Positions 12,542-24,033 of a stretch of DNA of 33,609 nt are shown here, one piece after another. The translations under genes were made by a program, and so were the position numbers. The number at the start of each line of letters is the position of its first letter. The first letter of the stretch is position 1. The stretch lies in contig KV424151.1 of the NCBI GenBank assembly GCA_001632435.1, forward strand, positions 1 to 33,609, read 5' to 3'. Below the pieces are notes generated by a model. That model searched no databases and was not told the DNA's origin. It saw only the letters and a program-made list of their open reading frames with translations. Source of the DNA: Calocera cornea HHB12733. Lineage: Eukaryota; Basidiomycota; Dacrymycetes; Dacrymycetales; Dacrymycetaceae.

Positions 12542-13630
12542 CTACAGATGCCTTAGACGTTCTACAATCTCGCCCGCAAGCGGGCGTTCAAATTGGTTCT
12601 GTCGCCAGCAGTCCTCGATAACCTCGGCGATTTCCTGTCTCCACATTGTTGGAATAGACGGTCGTTGGCCTTCTACTATTGCCATCGTCGCTTGAATATC
12701 GGAACTGCCATGGAACGGGATCCTTCCTGATAGAATCTATCGATGTTTAGCTGCCATGCCGACAGATGTCCGCGCATGATGGGTCTCACCTCATAAGCCG
12801 TCGATCCGAAAGAGAACACATCTGCCGCAATTGTTCTTGCCTTGGATATAGTCAGACCAAACGCATCGGGGGACAAGCGTTCGGGTGCCATCCACCGCAT
12901 AGTTCCGTGGTAAGCGAGGGTCGTCGTCGCTCGTTCGAGCTCTTCATATGCAGCTAGCCCGAAGTCGCACAAAAGCGGGCGACCAATATTGTCAACAAGT
13001 ATGTTATTCTGTTCAAGGATTTTTGAATGAAGGCCATTGATAGTAATCAATAAACTTACACCTTTGATGTCACCGTGTACAAGACTGGGGTTCGACTCAT
13101 GAAGATACCGCATACCACGTGCAATACCGCACAGCTGTTCAGAGTGAGACCAAACACAGTGGACCTTGAAAAACAAGCGCACCAGCCGCTCCCGATTCAC
13201 ATCTCGATGCTCTCGAATATACTCCACCACACTACCATTAGGCATCCATGGTGAAACGAAGCAGACTCTGGCGGCTTCAAACGACCCGATGTTTGCCGTA
13301 CCATAGAATGGTAAGATATTTGGATGATCCAAGGCTGCCCATATCTGAAGCTCCCGAATGAATCGCTATGCTCTGGCTTTAGGGTACAAGGTCAATACAA
13401 TCAAGGGTGCCAAGTACCTTCTGGAGCTTGCTTGCATCTAATCCAGTTACCCAACGAAGATGTTTCAGAGCAACCTTGACTCCACGACGGCGTCCACCCT
13501 CACGGACGAAATAGTATCCTTGCCATGTATCGGAGGAGGCAGTACATATCAGAGGGCTTTCCGCAATATGTTCAATTTGATCAGTGATGTCCAGTACTGC
13601 CACGTTCATGTAACTGCCAAGCGACTCCAT
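12542..13630 (-). CDS. Serine/threonine (TKL-like) protein kinase
   Basis: Spliced exons give a full kinase domain of about 270 residues. It starts MESLGSYMNVAVLDITDQIE, has an unusual glycine-poor loop (TASSDTWQGYYF), then VALKHLRW with the ATP-binding Lys, and DHPNILPFYG. The catalytic loop is HGDIKG joined to NNILV (HGD instead of HRD), followed by DFG, GTMRWMAPE and DVFSFGST. The end is IPFHGSSDIQ...QRPSIP with a final CWRQ..FERP block and stop at 12542. Introns include one starting GTACTTGG after KLQK, a 48-bp GTGCGC intron before LCGIARGMRYLHE, GTAAGT after DIKG, and GTGAGACC before ILSGR. This kinase style is common in expanded families of Rhizoctonia-like fungi. Because canonical Gly residues in the loop and the HRD Arg are altered, reduced activity is possible. 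The upstream gene may be its N-terminal part. Confidence 0.82.
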
Positions 13631-13670
13631 CCTTGAGTATCTGTATGGTGAGTGTGCGCAGTTTCAGGTG

Positions 13671-14972
13671 TGCAAGCAACAGTTAAGGCTCACTGTCTTG
13701 TCGAAACGGACCGAGTTTGTCCTCTTCGCGGGGATAATATCTGGGGCAAAGGCACCATCAGATTCTATCCATTGACGCAGACAGATGCCCACCATTGAGG
13801 CTGTACCAGACTTTGCCGACTGGGATGTAGCAGTCAGCCCGCTGGCCCCGGTACCCCTGTGTTCCAGATCAAGATTCGGGAACAAGGCACGGGTCAGATT
13901 CACTTACACATGCACAGTCCTCAGAGACTGCCCCGAAGAAGCACTTCTTGGTTGAATGGTCTTGTCCCACTCGATGTGACGATATGGAGCTCGCCTCGTT
14001 CCAGCTCTCCATAATTCCATCGAAGTCGTGCTGCGTGGGGTATCCACTTGTGTGTCAGCTGCATAGTGCCCTGGGGGGCTGGGCATCAACGACCCTTCGT
14101 CCAGCCATACGCTGAAGAGTTGTCTACTAGACTGACTGATGTTGCCCTACGTAGGCGCGTTAGTGTGAATGCAGTGCCCCAGAACCCGTCCTTACGGGTG
14201 AGGCTTGCCAGTTCAGACTAAGGGAGTGCGGTACGGTCGTCCGGCTGCTTGAGATGACAACATTAACTGAGGCTGGCGATGCAAGATAGGACAGCGAGTC
14301 GTCGTCGTGAGAGGAGGTGTTAACTGTTGCTGACTGCCCATGTCGTGCGTAAATGTGTATGTTGCAATCTGTCGACGCTTCGTTCCGAGTGAAGCCCGTA
14401 TGCTCCTGGAAGACTGCCTGAGGACTGGCTTGAGTGGAGATAGGACTGATAACATGTATTGGTCTTTCGAATTCGCGGTTCGCAGAGCTGTCAATAGTTC
14501 TGGATGAATCATCAGGTATGAAAATCGCGTCCGAGTAACAGGCCGGAAGCGGAGCAGATTGAGAAGCGATGCGACGCGCCGTGTTCGGAGCCGAATTGGG
14601 CGCAGTGCTTGGACTGTACCACGACATGCTGGCGGCCAAAAGGCTAGCTGAATGCTGACGTTTGGATCTCCCGCCAGAAGAGTGTGATGCCTTTCTTATT
14701 TTATCAGCGTGGAGACTGAAAGGTCTTATATGTAGAGCACGGTATTCCCTTACCGGAGGATGCCCGGCAGGCGGGTGGACCTGGCTCGCAATCCCGAGAT
14801 AGCTCTCCTCGGACCACGTCTGCTTGCTGTGCGCAGCAAACATGTACGAATAGTTCGGAGAACGAGGGATGAGGCGAGCGTAGCGCCCATGTTCCAGGTC
14901 CCGACTGTTCCACGAACATAGCCCCATACCCTTCTTTGATCTCGGTACCCCGCTTGGCCGGTACCGCTGCAT
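13671..14972 (-). CDS. Serine-rich hypothetical gene, possible N-terminal extension of the kinase
   Basis: The ATG at 14972 opens MQRYRPSGVPRSKKGMG. Open frame continues through introns near 14753-14690 (GTAAGGG...AAAG), 14194-14150 (GTAAGGAC...GTAG) and about 13910-13860 (GTAAGTG...ACAG), giving about 380 residues. Composition is Ser/Thr/Pro/Arg-rich and low-complexity, with no catalytic motif. The last exon ends SVRFDKT before a GTGAGC donor. The only good acceptor before the kinase ATG (ACAG, about 13641) gives the wrong phase, so I could not fuse the two genes. They may be separate, mis-assembled or broken. No function is assigned. Confidence 0.45.
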
Positions 14973-15042
14973 CCAGCGGCTGAGCCGATTGCCAGCACTA
15001 TGACCCGGGTTCTCTCATCTCCGTTGCCTCCGTTGAGTAGTA

Positions 15043-15816
15043 TGTTCACTGCCTAAAAACGGCATGATCTAGAGCGCGCTGTCTCACGTGACTAGACTTG
15101 TCTAACCGCATTCAGTATATTCGGGTTTCACAGTACATTCAGTCACAGAAGCTGACACTACCCTTAGTCCCTGCACGCGGCCATTCATCGCCTCCCTCCA
15201 AGCGAACCCAACCGGAAAACCCAAGGCATCATTCCGGAAAACAACTCAATTCAATGTCCGTACTATGGTCTTTAGATGACTCGATCTTAGATATTAGATA
15301 ACGGTCGGAATGGTGGAGCTCCACAATCTGTGCCTGCTCCACTTCGGAACTTACCGGGTCAATGGCGCTCAAAGAAGTAGCGCCCTCAATTGATTCCCGG
15401 GAGGCGTACATACTGATAGGGGTAACTCGCATACGCCGCTCATCACGAGCGCAGCGTCTATCAATTGGTCATCGTCCCGCCCGTCCTCCAGTCCGTCACT
15501 TGGGAAGTATATCGGAGGAGGGGAGCGGGCGGGTACCGGCACGTACGATGCGCAACCTGTTGGACGGTATATTATCACAAGCCGGTTTGCAGAAAGGGAG
15601 ATTGGCATAAGGTGGCGGATTTGGCCACGCGGAGACGAGAGGCGGAAATTTGGTGGTCGTGGTGAAGGGTGATTTGGTGACCGTGGTGAGGAGAGATCGG
15701 GTGGTGCGGTGACAGTCGGAGGGGTGCAGGTCGATGTGATGTGGTGTGTCATAAGAGGCGTTCAGATGCCGTAAAGCGATTGTCGGAGATTCGGGATCTT
15801 CGGAGGTCGTCGTCGT
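15043..15816. other. Intergenic region, no gene recognised
   Basis: Both strands have short open frames but none with codon character or a splice partner. It includes one isolated CTAG-containing 8-mer (GATCTAGA at 15065-15072) and a CACGTG E-box at about 15086. It is probably the 3' side of the DUF6593 gene and the upstream region of the serine-rich gene. Confidence 0.4.
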
Positions 15817-16989
15817 TCAGCGTTCGGGCAGATCCCTTTGTCGTTGCGAGCTCCTCCTCGGCTCAGGCATCGGCGGATGCATGCTTCCCACCGGGCTAGC
15901 CGGGCTAACCGGGGGCGGGGTACTCAACGACGTCCTCAAGCTCGCCATCGCCGGTATAGGAGGGAGGAGATCCTCTGGCGCTACCGCGGGCGGCTCTTCC
16001 CGCGCCGGCGGGGTGTGACGGCTGCCCTCCCCTGGACCTGGCGAGCGGAGGATGGAGCCGACGCGGGAGAGAGCGCGGAACATCGATGGACGGGCGTTGA
16101 GCGCGCGCCTGCTGTTCTCGAGCGCGAAGAAGGTGGCGACGACGAGGTCGAGCATGAGGTGGCCTTGGGGAGAATACTCGAGGTACGGCTGTGGGAGGTT
16201 AGTCGGGGGTTAGGGCACACCGCGGAGGGGAAACCTACTCGGTTGTTTGTGCCTACACCGGAGGTGTAGCGAGCAATCACGTGATGGTCAGGCTTGTCCG
16301 CTTCGTGTAACTGTATGCCGATCAGTAGGAATCCTTGCAGCGATGAAGGAAAGAACATACACTCATATCATACCCATATCGCCGTTCCCGCCATTCCCAC
16401 TTGTTGCCTCTTGCGTCGGCGAACGCATATACGCTGTTGAGAGTCAGCATCTGCGAGGAGCATATACGAGGAAGACGACTTACTCTGAGTTGATCAGACC
16501 CTTCTTAAAGAACTTGCGTACTTTGACGGGCAACGGCTGACCTGGAAATTGGATTGTCATGTCTCTATCAGCGTCTGACACTGCAACAAGAAGACAAAGC
16601 ACATCGCCGTCATTTGGCTGCCTGTGGTGGGGACGGCGCCGCACGCGCGTGACGCGGTTGGGCGGGCGGGCCGTCCCCTCTGTGCTTTCCGCACCCGTTT
16701 GCATTGTGCCAGTTGCAATTGGTGGCGGCCCCTGAGGCGCCGCAGTGACGAATGTATGCACCTCGAACCAGGGAGGAGAACCGTCGTGCCGGCTGATGAG
16801 CGCTGTGTTGCCCAGGTCGGGGGAGGCGAGGACGAGCTCGTACGCGAGCGGACGCAGCACCTGGTCCTCGAGGCTCAGCCCGAGCGGGTCCGCCGGTGCC
16901 TGCGTGATGGGTGGGCGTGGAGCGCGGCCGGACGCCTGCCGGCTCGGGGCGGGGCCTAGCGGCATGCCGGGGGTAGGCGGGGAGGACAT
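15817..16989 (-). CDS. DUF6593 domain protein, four exons
   Basis: Exons 16989-16484, 16433-16361, 16310-16239 and 16188-15817 encode about 340 residues. The N-terminus is Pro-rich. The beta-rich DUF6593 core follows, with VYAFADARGNKWEWRERRYG, HHVIARYTSG, PYLEYSPQGHLMLDLVVATF and FALENSRR, which is the usual end of the domain. A Pro/Ser-rich tail completes the protein. DUF6593 is a basidiomycete-expanded family of unknown function. All splice sites are standard (GTAAGT, GTATGT and GTAGGT donors) and the frame is unbroken. An in-frame ATG at 17088 would add a hydrophobic stretch; I prefer 16989, where the Pro-rich start is typical. A minus-strand TATATAAGG at about 17203-17211 lies upstream. 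Confidence 0.8.
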
Positions 16990-17202
16990 GGGCACGGAGA
17001 GGAGGTGGGGGTCAAGCACGTAGATTGCAAGAGTAAGCTGAGTACAAATAGCAAGCGGGAGGCGGGAGCAACGTCTAGAGAGGAGCACGAGAGGATTGTA
17101 CTCTTCGACGGATGATGGTGATGTGGGTGGATGTGGGTGCGAGTGCGATCACGCTACTGGAGCACGATAGGCAGGAGGACGGGTTACGTGCGTTCGACCC
17201 TC

Positions 17203-17212
17203 GCCTTATATA
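17203..17212 (-). promoter_or_regulatory. TATA box of the DUF6593 gene
   Basis: Minus-strand GTATATAAGG lies 115 bp upstream of the in-frame ATG at 17088 and 214 bp upstream of the one at 16989. Transcription would start near 17175, compatible with either start codon. Confidence 0.55.
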
Positions 17213-17539
17213 CACATTCCAGAGAAGGGGAAAGACAGCTCGAGTTGGTGATCGGGAAAGCGGATGAGACAAGTGTGAGCATTGCTGCGATAATGCTGCC
17301 TTGAGGATGCTCGCATGTCGTAGAAGCGACGCCGCGCAGTCGTCACGGTGTGCGGGAAGCGGGAGTGTGAAGGTGGGGAGAAGCGAAGGAGGGCTGAGAC
17401 GCGCAGAGTGGGGCACGCATCATCGCCGGCCTCAAGACGCGTGGCAGCGACGCCCACCGGGCTCCGCCCGACGTCGAGGAGGAGGACGGGGGCGACAACA
17501 AACGCGTCGCGTACAGCCTGCTATGGCACGGGTGGGCGA

Positions 17540-17603
17540 TGACGTCACCAATTCTGGGTGGCGGTGGCCACTGCTTCCGACTGCTCCCGAGCATCTGACG
17601 TCA
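17540..17603. promoter_or_regulatory. Twin CRE/ATF palindromes TGACGTCA
   Basis: Perfect 8-bp palindromes occur at 17540-17547 and 17596-17603, 56 bp apart (start to start). TGACGTCA is the classic site for CREB/ATF-type bZIP factors. They lie about 330-400 bp upstream of the DUF6593 TATA box. A stress-responsive role is an inference. Confidence 0.5.
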
Positions 17604-17609
17604 CTGAAC

Positions 17610-19530
17610 CCTACCACTTCTTCCCCTTGTGCCTCCTCTTCCTCCCTCAAGCAACCCATCCGCCCACACCGCAACCTTCATCTCTCCCGTGATATCTATG
17701 GGACATTGTGTAGACATTCCACACGTGGGAAGCATGATGTCATGCGCCGCTTACGACTGCGCACGCGCCGTCATTCGGGATGCTTCGAGCGTGATTCTGG
17801 CTAACCGGCGTTCATGAATCTGACTGCGGCCGCGGGACGATCCCTACCTTCTGGCATTGACCAGGATCGACTAGAAACCTCCTCATTACTACCGGATTTG
17901 TTAGCAGCGGTTATGTTGAATCAATAGGTTTCCGCACTGCGGTGCGAGCTCCTATGCGTTTTCCTCATATCCGCCCCGCACCTCGCAAAGTCGCAGTGAA
18001 AGAATGACAACCTCGATGACGCTCTTCCCACTCGTTCTCCACTGCTAGCTCTACATGTCGCCTGCCGTTATGGGGAACTCAGAGAACACATGTTCCTATC
18101 CTACAATCGTGGGATACTTGCGGGGTACGCGTGGATTTCAACGCTATTGTCACAAGTCGAAATGATGCACGGTGTTGGTATGACGAGGAGAGCATGGTCA
18201 CTTTCTAATCTTTCAAGGTCAACGGGAAGAATGGTGTATTGGAGCTGCTCCGCGTACTTGGCAGGTCACGTACGTGATCGTCTGGCGGCCTGACCGCCTA
18301 TGAATATGCCGGCTGCCGGCTTATTGTGCCTGGTCGGCACGAGGTGAAGGATGCGTGCCTGGCTCTCCTATGTTAGCTTCACCATATCAAACGATTAAAC
18401 TAGCGATGGTCTTCTAAAGTTCCCCGAAGCGCCATCTGCAGCGTTGTCTTCCTGTTTCTCTCAAACTTTCAGGTTGGCAGTCAGTGCTGATCGAGACTGC
18501 CTTGACAGCTACTGACAAGCATCAGTGGCTCACGCAGAAAGGTCTTTGCCAATTAGTTAAGAAGATACTGCTTCAGTTCGGCCGCGGCCTGAGGGCGCAC
18601 CTGGCATGCGTGCCGCGAGTGCCGCCTGGCATATCCTCGGTAGTGCGCTGTCAACAAAGTCGATCGAGCCACCAGAATAAAGTAGCAATGATGCTTCTTC
18701 CGGTCCGGCGTCCACCAGTGTTCCTGTTCTCCCTTTGATGGATCTCCAACAGGCTGTCCGAGACGCCCTCTCGCCGCTACATTGCACCGATGACCAACTA
18801 ACCTCGGTCGGTATTCGCGAAGTCAAGTTTAATTGCAAAGCCCGTCCTATCAAAAACTAGTCAACAACGCTGAGTCGTCCACGCAGGTGATCCTGTCAGG
18901 ATCGGAAGATTATCCCCCCGCCGAGTGCAGCCGAATCCTCACCGAGACTCGGCAACTTCTCAAGCTCGAAACAGCTCACCGGCGGCGAAGCAGCGCTTGT
19001 GCCGCTGCGGTGAACGCATGCAGGCCCCAGGCCGGTGTCACATGCCGCGTCGTTGCATCATCACGCCGGGATGCCCCCCTTCGCGTCGTTCGGGCCGACG
19101 CCCTTAACTAGGAGCCCAAAATACTTCGCAGCATTTTGCTTCCATTCGGCACCGGCCTGGCTTGTAACGCGCGTATCGAATAGCCGTACTCATTTCTCGT
19201 TCGTGAGCCAGTTTGCAGTACATACGGGTCCCGTGAGAGTGCAACCGCGCCACGCGCGGTCCGGGTTCCGGTTCCATTTTCCCCTAGTAGCCGGCAGGCA
19301 CAGCCGCTAGCGTTAAGCCTCACTTACTGGCACCGGCTATTCTTCGATATGTGCGATTGTCTAAGAAGTTTCCAGGGAGCAACTTCGATTTTCTCCTCAC
19401 AGAACAGTCATCTGTCGGCCGCCTTCTTTGGTCTCCTTACTCTATCGTTCCTTGGCACTCGCATTCAAGTCTCGACCTCGTATCTGAAGGTGCTGCTGTC
19501 TTTCAGAGTACGCGCCTTAAACTGTCAACC
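17610..19530. other. 1.9-kb region without a recognisable gene
   Basis: Several open frames of 60-100 codons exist on both strands (for example 18090-18293 + and 18853-18557 -) but none gives a family motif, splice logic or balanced composition. It may hold decayed sequence or an unrecognised short gene. The last 200 bp before 19531 belong to the 5' side of the CxC5/CxC6 gene. Confidence 0.4.
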
Positions 19531-21799
19531 ATGCAAATTCTCGACCTCGTCGGCGCCTTTCTCCACGTTCAAGTATGGCTTACGAATGTCACCGTTCAGC
19601 ATGTCGTCACATTTGTCGCTCTTGCTCGCCGACTTCAAAATCGCATTGCCTGGCAAGAGCTTGCATCCCATCGCCAGACCGACGTACCTCCCAATGGCCT
19701 TCCAAATACTATTATCTCGTTCCTGGCCAACGCTGTTGGTGTTGAACATCATCAAGTCATTGCGTTGTGGGAGGCCTTGAGAGGAGTAATTTGGGACTCT
19801 TCAAAGATACCTACCGCTGTCACTGCACCCATTGTTGACGATTATGCACCTTTTGCACTTTACGGGGAGAAACGCGAAATCCGTAAGTTCATTCCTGCCG
19901 ATCTCTACCTATGGCTAACTAGTGTCCCAGTTGCTGAAGAATTCTACCCGCCGACCAGGTACTGTCTCAATGACCAATGTCCAACATATCTCGTTACTGG
20001 CAGTCGCCAATCCATGTACGACGTGAGCAGAACATCTGCGGTTCTCTACACCCTTGCTCGAGGAGCGTACCCTGTTGGCGTCACATCCCTCTACTGTCGC
20101 TGCTGCCGCTCTACCTATACGCTCAACTACTGTCGACAAACTGATACAACGGGAGATTCGTGGAGAATATACTATGAAGGACTGCCCCGTGTTCTCCAGG
20201 TCGAAAAGCATATGCTTTTCGAAGACAAGCTATGTAATCTCTTTAGATCGCTGACTGTACATTCGCAGTGAGTCTTGTATTGCCTTCACTCTTCTTCTTC
20301 TCCTTTCTATCCGTCTTTTCATTATCTCATTATATCCATACTTATCCTTCCATTCAGCTCGTCCGCCACTGCCAACGCCCGAATCTACAACACGACGCTT
20401 GCCCGCACGAGCCTACCTGGATCACTACCGACCGAGGTGCCTCAGCTGCGCAGCGAGTATCTATCCAATCTATTCGACTTATATTCCTTGCTTGTGCATC
20501 ACAGCGAGCAACACACTCGTCTGCGGCTGCCCGACAAAGCCGCCAATACCAGTGAACGCCTCTCTTTTGGTCTTCAAGAGCGTAATCACTTCATTGCCAA
20601 GTCCGGGCAGGAGCAATGGTCCCATACTTGCGATATCTGCATGAAATTCTTCGAGAGAAACGGAGCCCAGTGCAAGTACCGCTCTATCATCAAGTGGCTC
20701 TGAATAACCCTCATCACAGATATGCTCTCCTGCGCCATTACGGATGGGGTCTCTATTGGTCGTCCGTGCTGTCGAGTCCACAATTGCGCGAACCCGCTTC
20801 CTACCAATCGGTCGCGCTATTGCCTACAGCATCAAGCCATCGATGCCATATGCGCTGTAGAAGGATGTGAAGAGCCAGCTCCAACGGGTCGTCGGACCTG
20901 CAACACACCGGAACACAGGCAGCTTGAGGATCATTACAACGCCACAGGCAAGTCGTTCAAGATACTGAAGAAGCGCCTCCAGCAAGCCTACAACAGAGGC
21001 AACAACAACGTTCCTTTGTACGGCAATGATGAAGAAGCAGATCAAGAAGAGGAAGATGAAGACGACGACTTGGAGGAGGAAGAAGCCGAATTATCAGCGC
21101 AGGCACACGTCCAAGCACAAGCAGAAGGCCAAGCTTCAGCGGAAGGAGAGCCACAGAACTCTCAGAAACTCAATCCCCCTTCGAAACCTAAGGCTCGCTT
21201 CGGACGACGACGCACCCATAACGAGCAGCTCATTGTTCGTCCTTGTGGTATCATAGTCGGCAGGGCCACCTTCTATGGTGCCGAGTCCCTTTCCGCCGTT
21301 GTCGTAAGTCCCACTACCCCTGATTACAAGCTGTCTAACTTGCGAATAGAAGTTCATTCGCAGCGTCTTTCCAACAGAGAAGTCGCTCCCTGATGTCATT
21401 TTCTATGACAATAATTGCCAGCTACATCGTTATGTACACGATCGACCGGATCTACGCGAATACTTCAAGCATACCGCTCTTGTTGTCGATGTCTTCCACT
21501 TCAAAACGAAACATTCCGAGAAGGACGAATACTGCAGTCAGCATTGCAACGCAATGGCTTATCCTGAGCTTTATGACGAGCCCGGTAAACGTTGGACGTT
21601 CAATTCGTCAGCTTGCGAGCAAACCAATGCTTGGCTCCGCAAGTTCCAAGGTATCGTGCGAGAGATGTTGCCTGTTCGCTACGAGTTCTTCCTGGACGAG
21701 GTCATCAAGGCACGTAATAGCTTCCTCGTTCAAGAACTCCAGAAAGCGAAGCGAGCACCTGACCTTGTCCCCATTGCTGCGTTAAAGACTCACCAGTAG
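19531..21799 (+). CDS. CxC5/CxC6 cysteine-cluster KDZ-type transposase-related protein
   Basis: A spliced frame of about 670 residues. The N-terminal CxC5 cluster includes PPTRYCLNDQCP and TSLYCRCCRSTYTLNYC. After a GTGAGT intron (about 20269-20357), the middle region ends SHTCDICMKFFERNGAQ. The CxC6 cluster follows: TDGVSIGRPCCRVHNC, RYCLQHQAI, CAVEGCEEPAP, RRTCNTPEH. An acidic linker leads to a C-terminal KDZ-like core, LPDVIFYDNNCQLHRYV, ALVVDVFHFKTKHS, CSQHCNAMAYPELYD and FNSSACEQTNAWL. The intron after GAQ uses a GC donor (GCAAGT, about 20673) and CAG at 20720, restoring the frame. A GTAAGT intron lies at 21304-21349, and one near 19884-19930. The product is probably an anciently domesticated or mobile KDZ protein; no terminal repeats were found around it. 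Confidence 0.82.
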
Positions 21800-21947
21800 A
21801 TCGTTGCCTGTATTACCTGTAGCTGTTATCAAATCTCTGTCACTTTACGCAGCTGCTTCGATACTATTTCGCACCCACGCAAACAGACAATATGGCATAT
21901 TCGATAACATTAGGCACGATGATAAAATAATCAAGTCCGAGTCCTCA

Positions 21948-23729
21948 TCAACTCTGCTTCTTCTGCTTCTTCCTCGGCTTCTGCTCTTTCTCCTTCATCT
22001 CCTCACAATGAAGAGTTCGGAAGTCCGACCAGGGGCGGTCGGAATAATGGCTGAACGACTGCAGCAGGCTCTTACTCGCCTTGCTGAACAGGCTAGTATT
22101 CTGCTGCCATGTCGATTGGGGGATCGTCAAATTGCATATCTCTTGAATCGCGGTCTTGCGGTCGATTCCGGCATCCTTCAGTAGCAGCACTCGATCATAT
22201 AGGTCCTTGACTTCCCCGAAGCTTCGTTCATTTGGCCAGGCGGCAGTACGACCTCCAACATTTCGCGTCACTCGCTTGGGCTTAGGCGGGCCACCGAGCG
22301 AGACTGAGCTGGATCGAGAAGCGGGTCTGTCCGAGACCCTGTCGTCTGTCGAGGAATCCGAGGATATCTCGACCACCTCGTTACTTGTGTCCTTTGAGGG
22401 TTTGGCTGTGAGATTCGCCTTTGGCTTCGGCTTGTCCTTGTGCGCGTACTTGTCCTTGTGCTCGTGCTTGTTCTTGGGTTCGTTGACTTTGGTTTCTTGC
22501 ATCTTCTCCATCTGGGCGGTCTCCTTCTCACTATCACTGCTCCACTCCATCCTTCGCTTGTAGTCTCTCTGGAAGGGTGACCGTGCCGGGGAATAGCTCA
22601 CCGATAGCTTAGAGCCACGACGGAGATCTCGACCCTTTTCGACTTCGATTCCGGTTAACTCCTTTCGGACCCGATCGCATGATTCCTCGGTTTGAGGGAG
22701 ACGACAGAGTAGTCGCTCATTCCGCTGAACTTTTCGAAGATCGTTTGGCTGGTACAGCCCCCATATGTCGAGCAGAGGTTCGTATAGCCGAAGGAAACGA
22801 AAGTTCTCGCCTGCTTCTCCTTTGATTACCTGGAGCGCTGCATCCGGCCATTCATTGATCCGAGTCGTCAAGCCGCTTGACGCGAGCTGCCCTTTGGCAC
22901 TGGGGAAAGTGAACGTTTCCTCCTGGATATGTAGTCAGCACAGCCCTTTATCGCGCATCAACGACGAACCTTGCCAATGATCACCAAGGTGAACTGCTTC
23001 GCCAGCTCCGCCTCCCGTTCTCTTTCTTCCTGCTCAGCCTTATGGACCTGCTGGACTTGCGCTTGCCGACGTTCTAAGACTGCAGCAAACTCGTCTGGGA
23101 CAGGCCTTCCTAGAGGTTGCCGGTGCACGGATGGGCCCCGAAAGGCTTGCGTCGCAGATTCCGTTGGTTGCGTGTTGATTGCCGGATTCACAGGGGTATG
23201 CACCTTAACATCTGAGGCACGAACATGCACATCGCATATCCCGATGCCCTCGTCCTGCTTACTGATGCAGCAGGACCTGCAGGAGCTTGTACTGCAGTAC
23301 AGAAGGGCGCGCTGACCGCACCCGCAAGTGACTTTTCCTCGACTCCTCCTCGTCTTACTCGCCTTGACCGGAGACGCGCTTTTGGATTTCGCCGGACTGA
23401 CGGTATTCCTTCGACCAGGAATAGCTTGCAATGCAGATCGGAGTCGTTCTTGGGTTGCTTGATCGTACGGCCCAGTACGCCAATTTATGTCAGCCGGAGC
23501 CTTCAGGCACCACGCCCTGCACTGCCGTTGCTCTTATTAGCGAGCGTCATGTTGCGTGAATTTCACTTGCATGTGAATAGATCCGTCCATATTTGTCCGG
23601 AATATCGCCCTTAGCGTTTCGGCATACTTCATCAATTCGTTTGCGCTTGCAATCGGGGCAGTATTCGTCAGGTAGTGCAGGAAGACCCAGAATATCAAGT
23701 ACGACCGATACGCCAGGATCGGTAGCCAT
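21948..23729 (-). CDS. Uncharacterised Cys-cluster protein, convergent with the CxC5/CxC6 gene
   Basis: Three exons (about 23729-23560, 23466-22970, 22921-21948) give about 540 residues. Near the start is a Cys pair (DEYCPDCKRKRIDEVC). Then QAIPGRRNT and a zinc-knuckle-like cluster CGCGQRALLYCSTSSC followed by RSCC and C..H. A Gln/Glu coiled-coil precedes FTLVIIGK. After the splice come EETFTFPSAKGQ and a folded region (RLYEPLLDIWGLYQPND), then a Lys/Asp/Glu-rich linker. A C-terminal helical module follows (VKDLYDRVLLLKDAGIDRK, IPQSTWQQ, PWSDF), with a polylysine end. I have seen this arrangement as an accessory gene near KDZ loci in Agaricomycetes, but no function is known. It ends 149 bp from the stop of the + strand gene. 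Confidence 0.68.
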
Positions 23730-24033
23730 TGGTTTCAGGCGAGAAGGGAGCCAACCATACGCGGAGTGTGGGGTACAAATATTTTTCGTGAAGAGCACGG
23801 GCCCTTGATGGCTGATGGCATAGGGTCTTCCTTATACGGCATGCTGGCTCAACTTACTGAGCCGACTGACGCTGGGGAGTAGTATAGCGATCTCGAATGA
23901 CACCGATCACTCCTTGATTGCCTTCCCATCTATTATCGCGTTTTGCAGGAGGTAAAGTCTTTATCTGACCTACATCGATCCCATCAGATCGGCGATCACA
24001 GCGATATCCAACACTCCTTCCCCTCCTCTCGTT

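Noticed and set aside
13640..13700. Fusing the serine-rich gene to the kinase
   Set aside because: The only good splice pair gives the wrong phase and an early stop.
15065..15073. A lone CTAG-containing word outside the transposon
   Set aside because: Single short occurrence without the six-base run; chance level.
17030..17088. Upstream ATG at 17088 giving a signal-peptide-like start
   Set aside because: Weak hydrophobic run; the DUF6593 family is not typically secreted and the 16989 start fits better, though not excluded.
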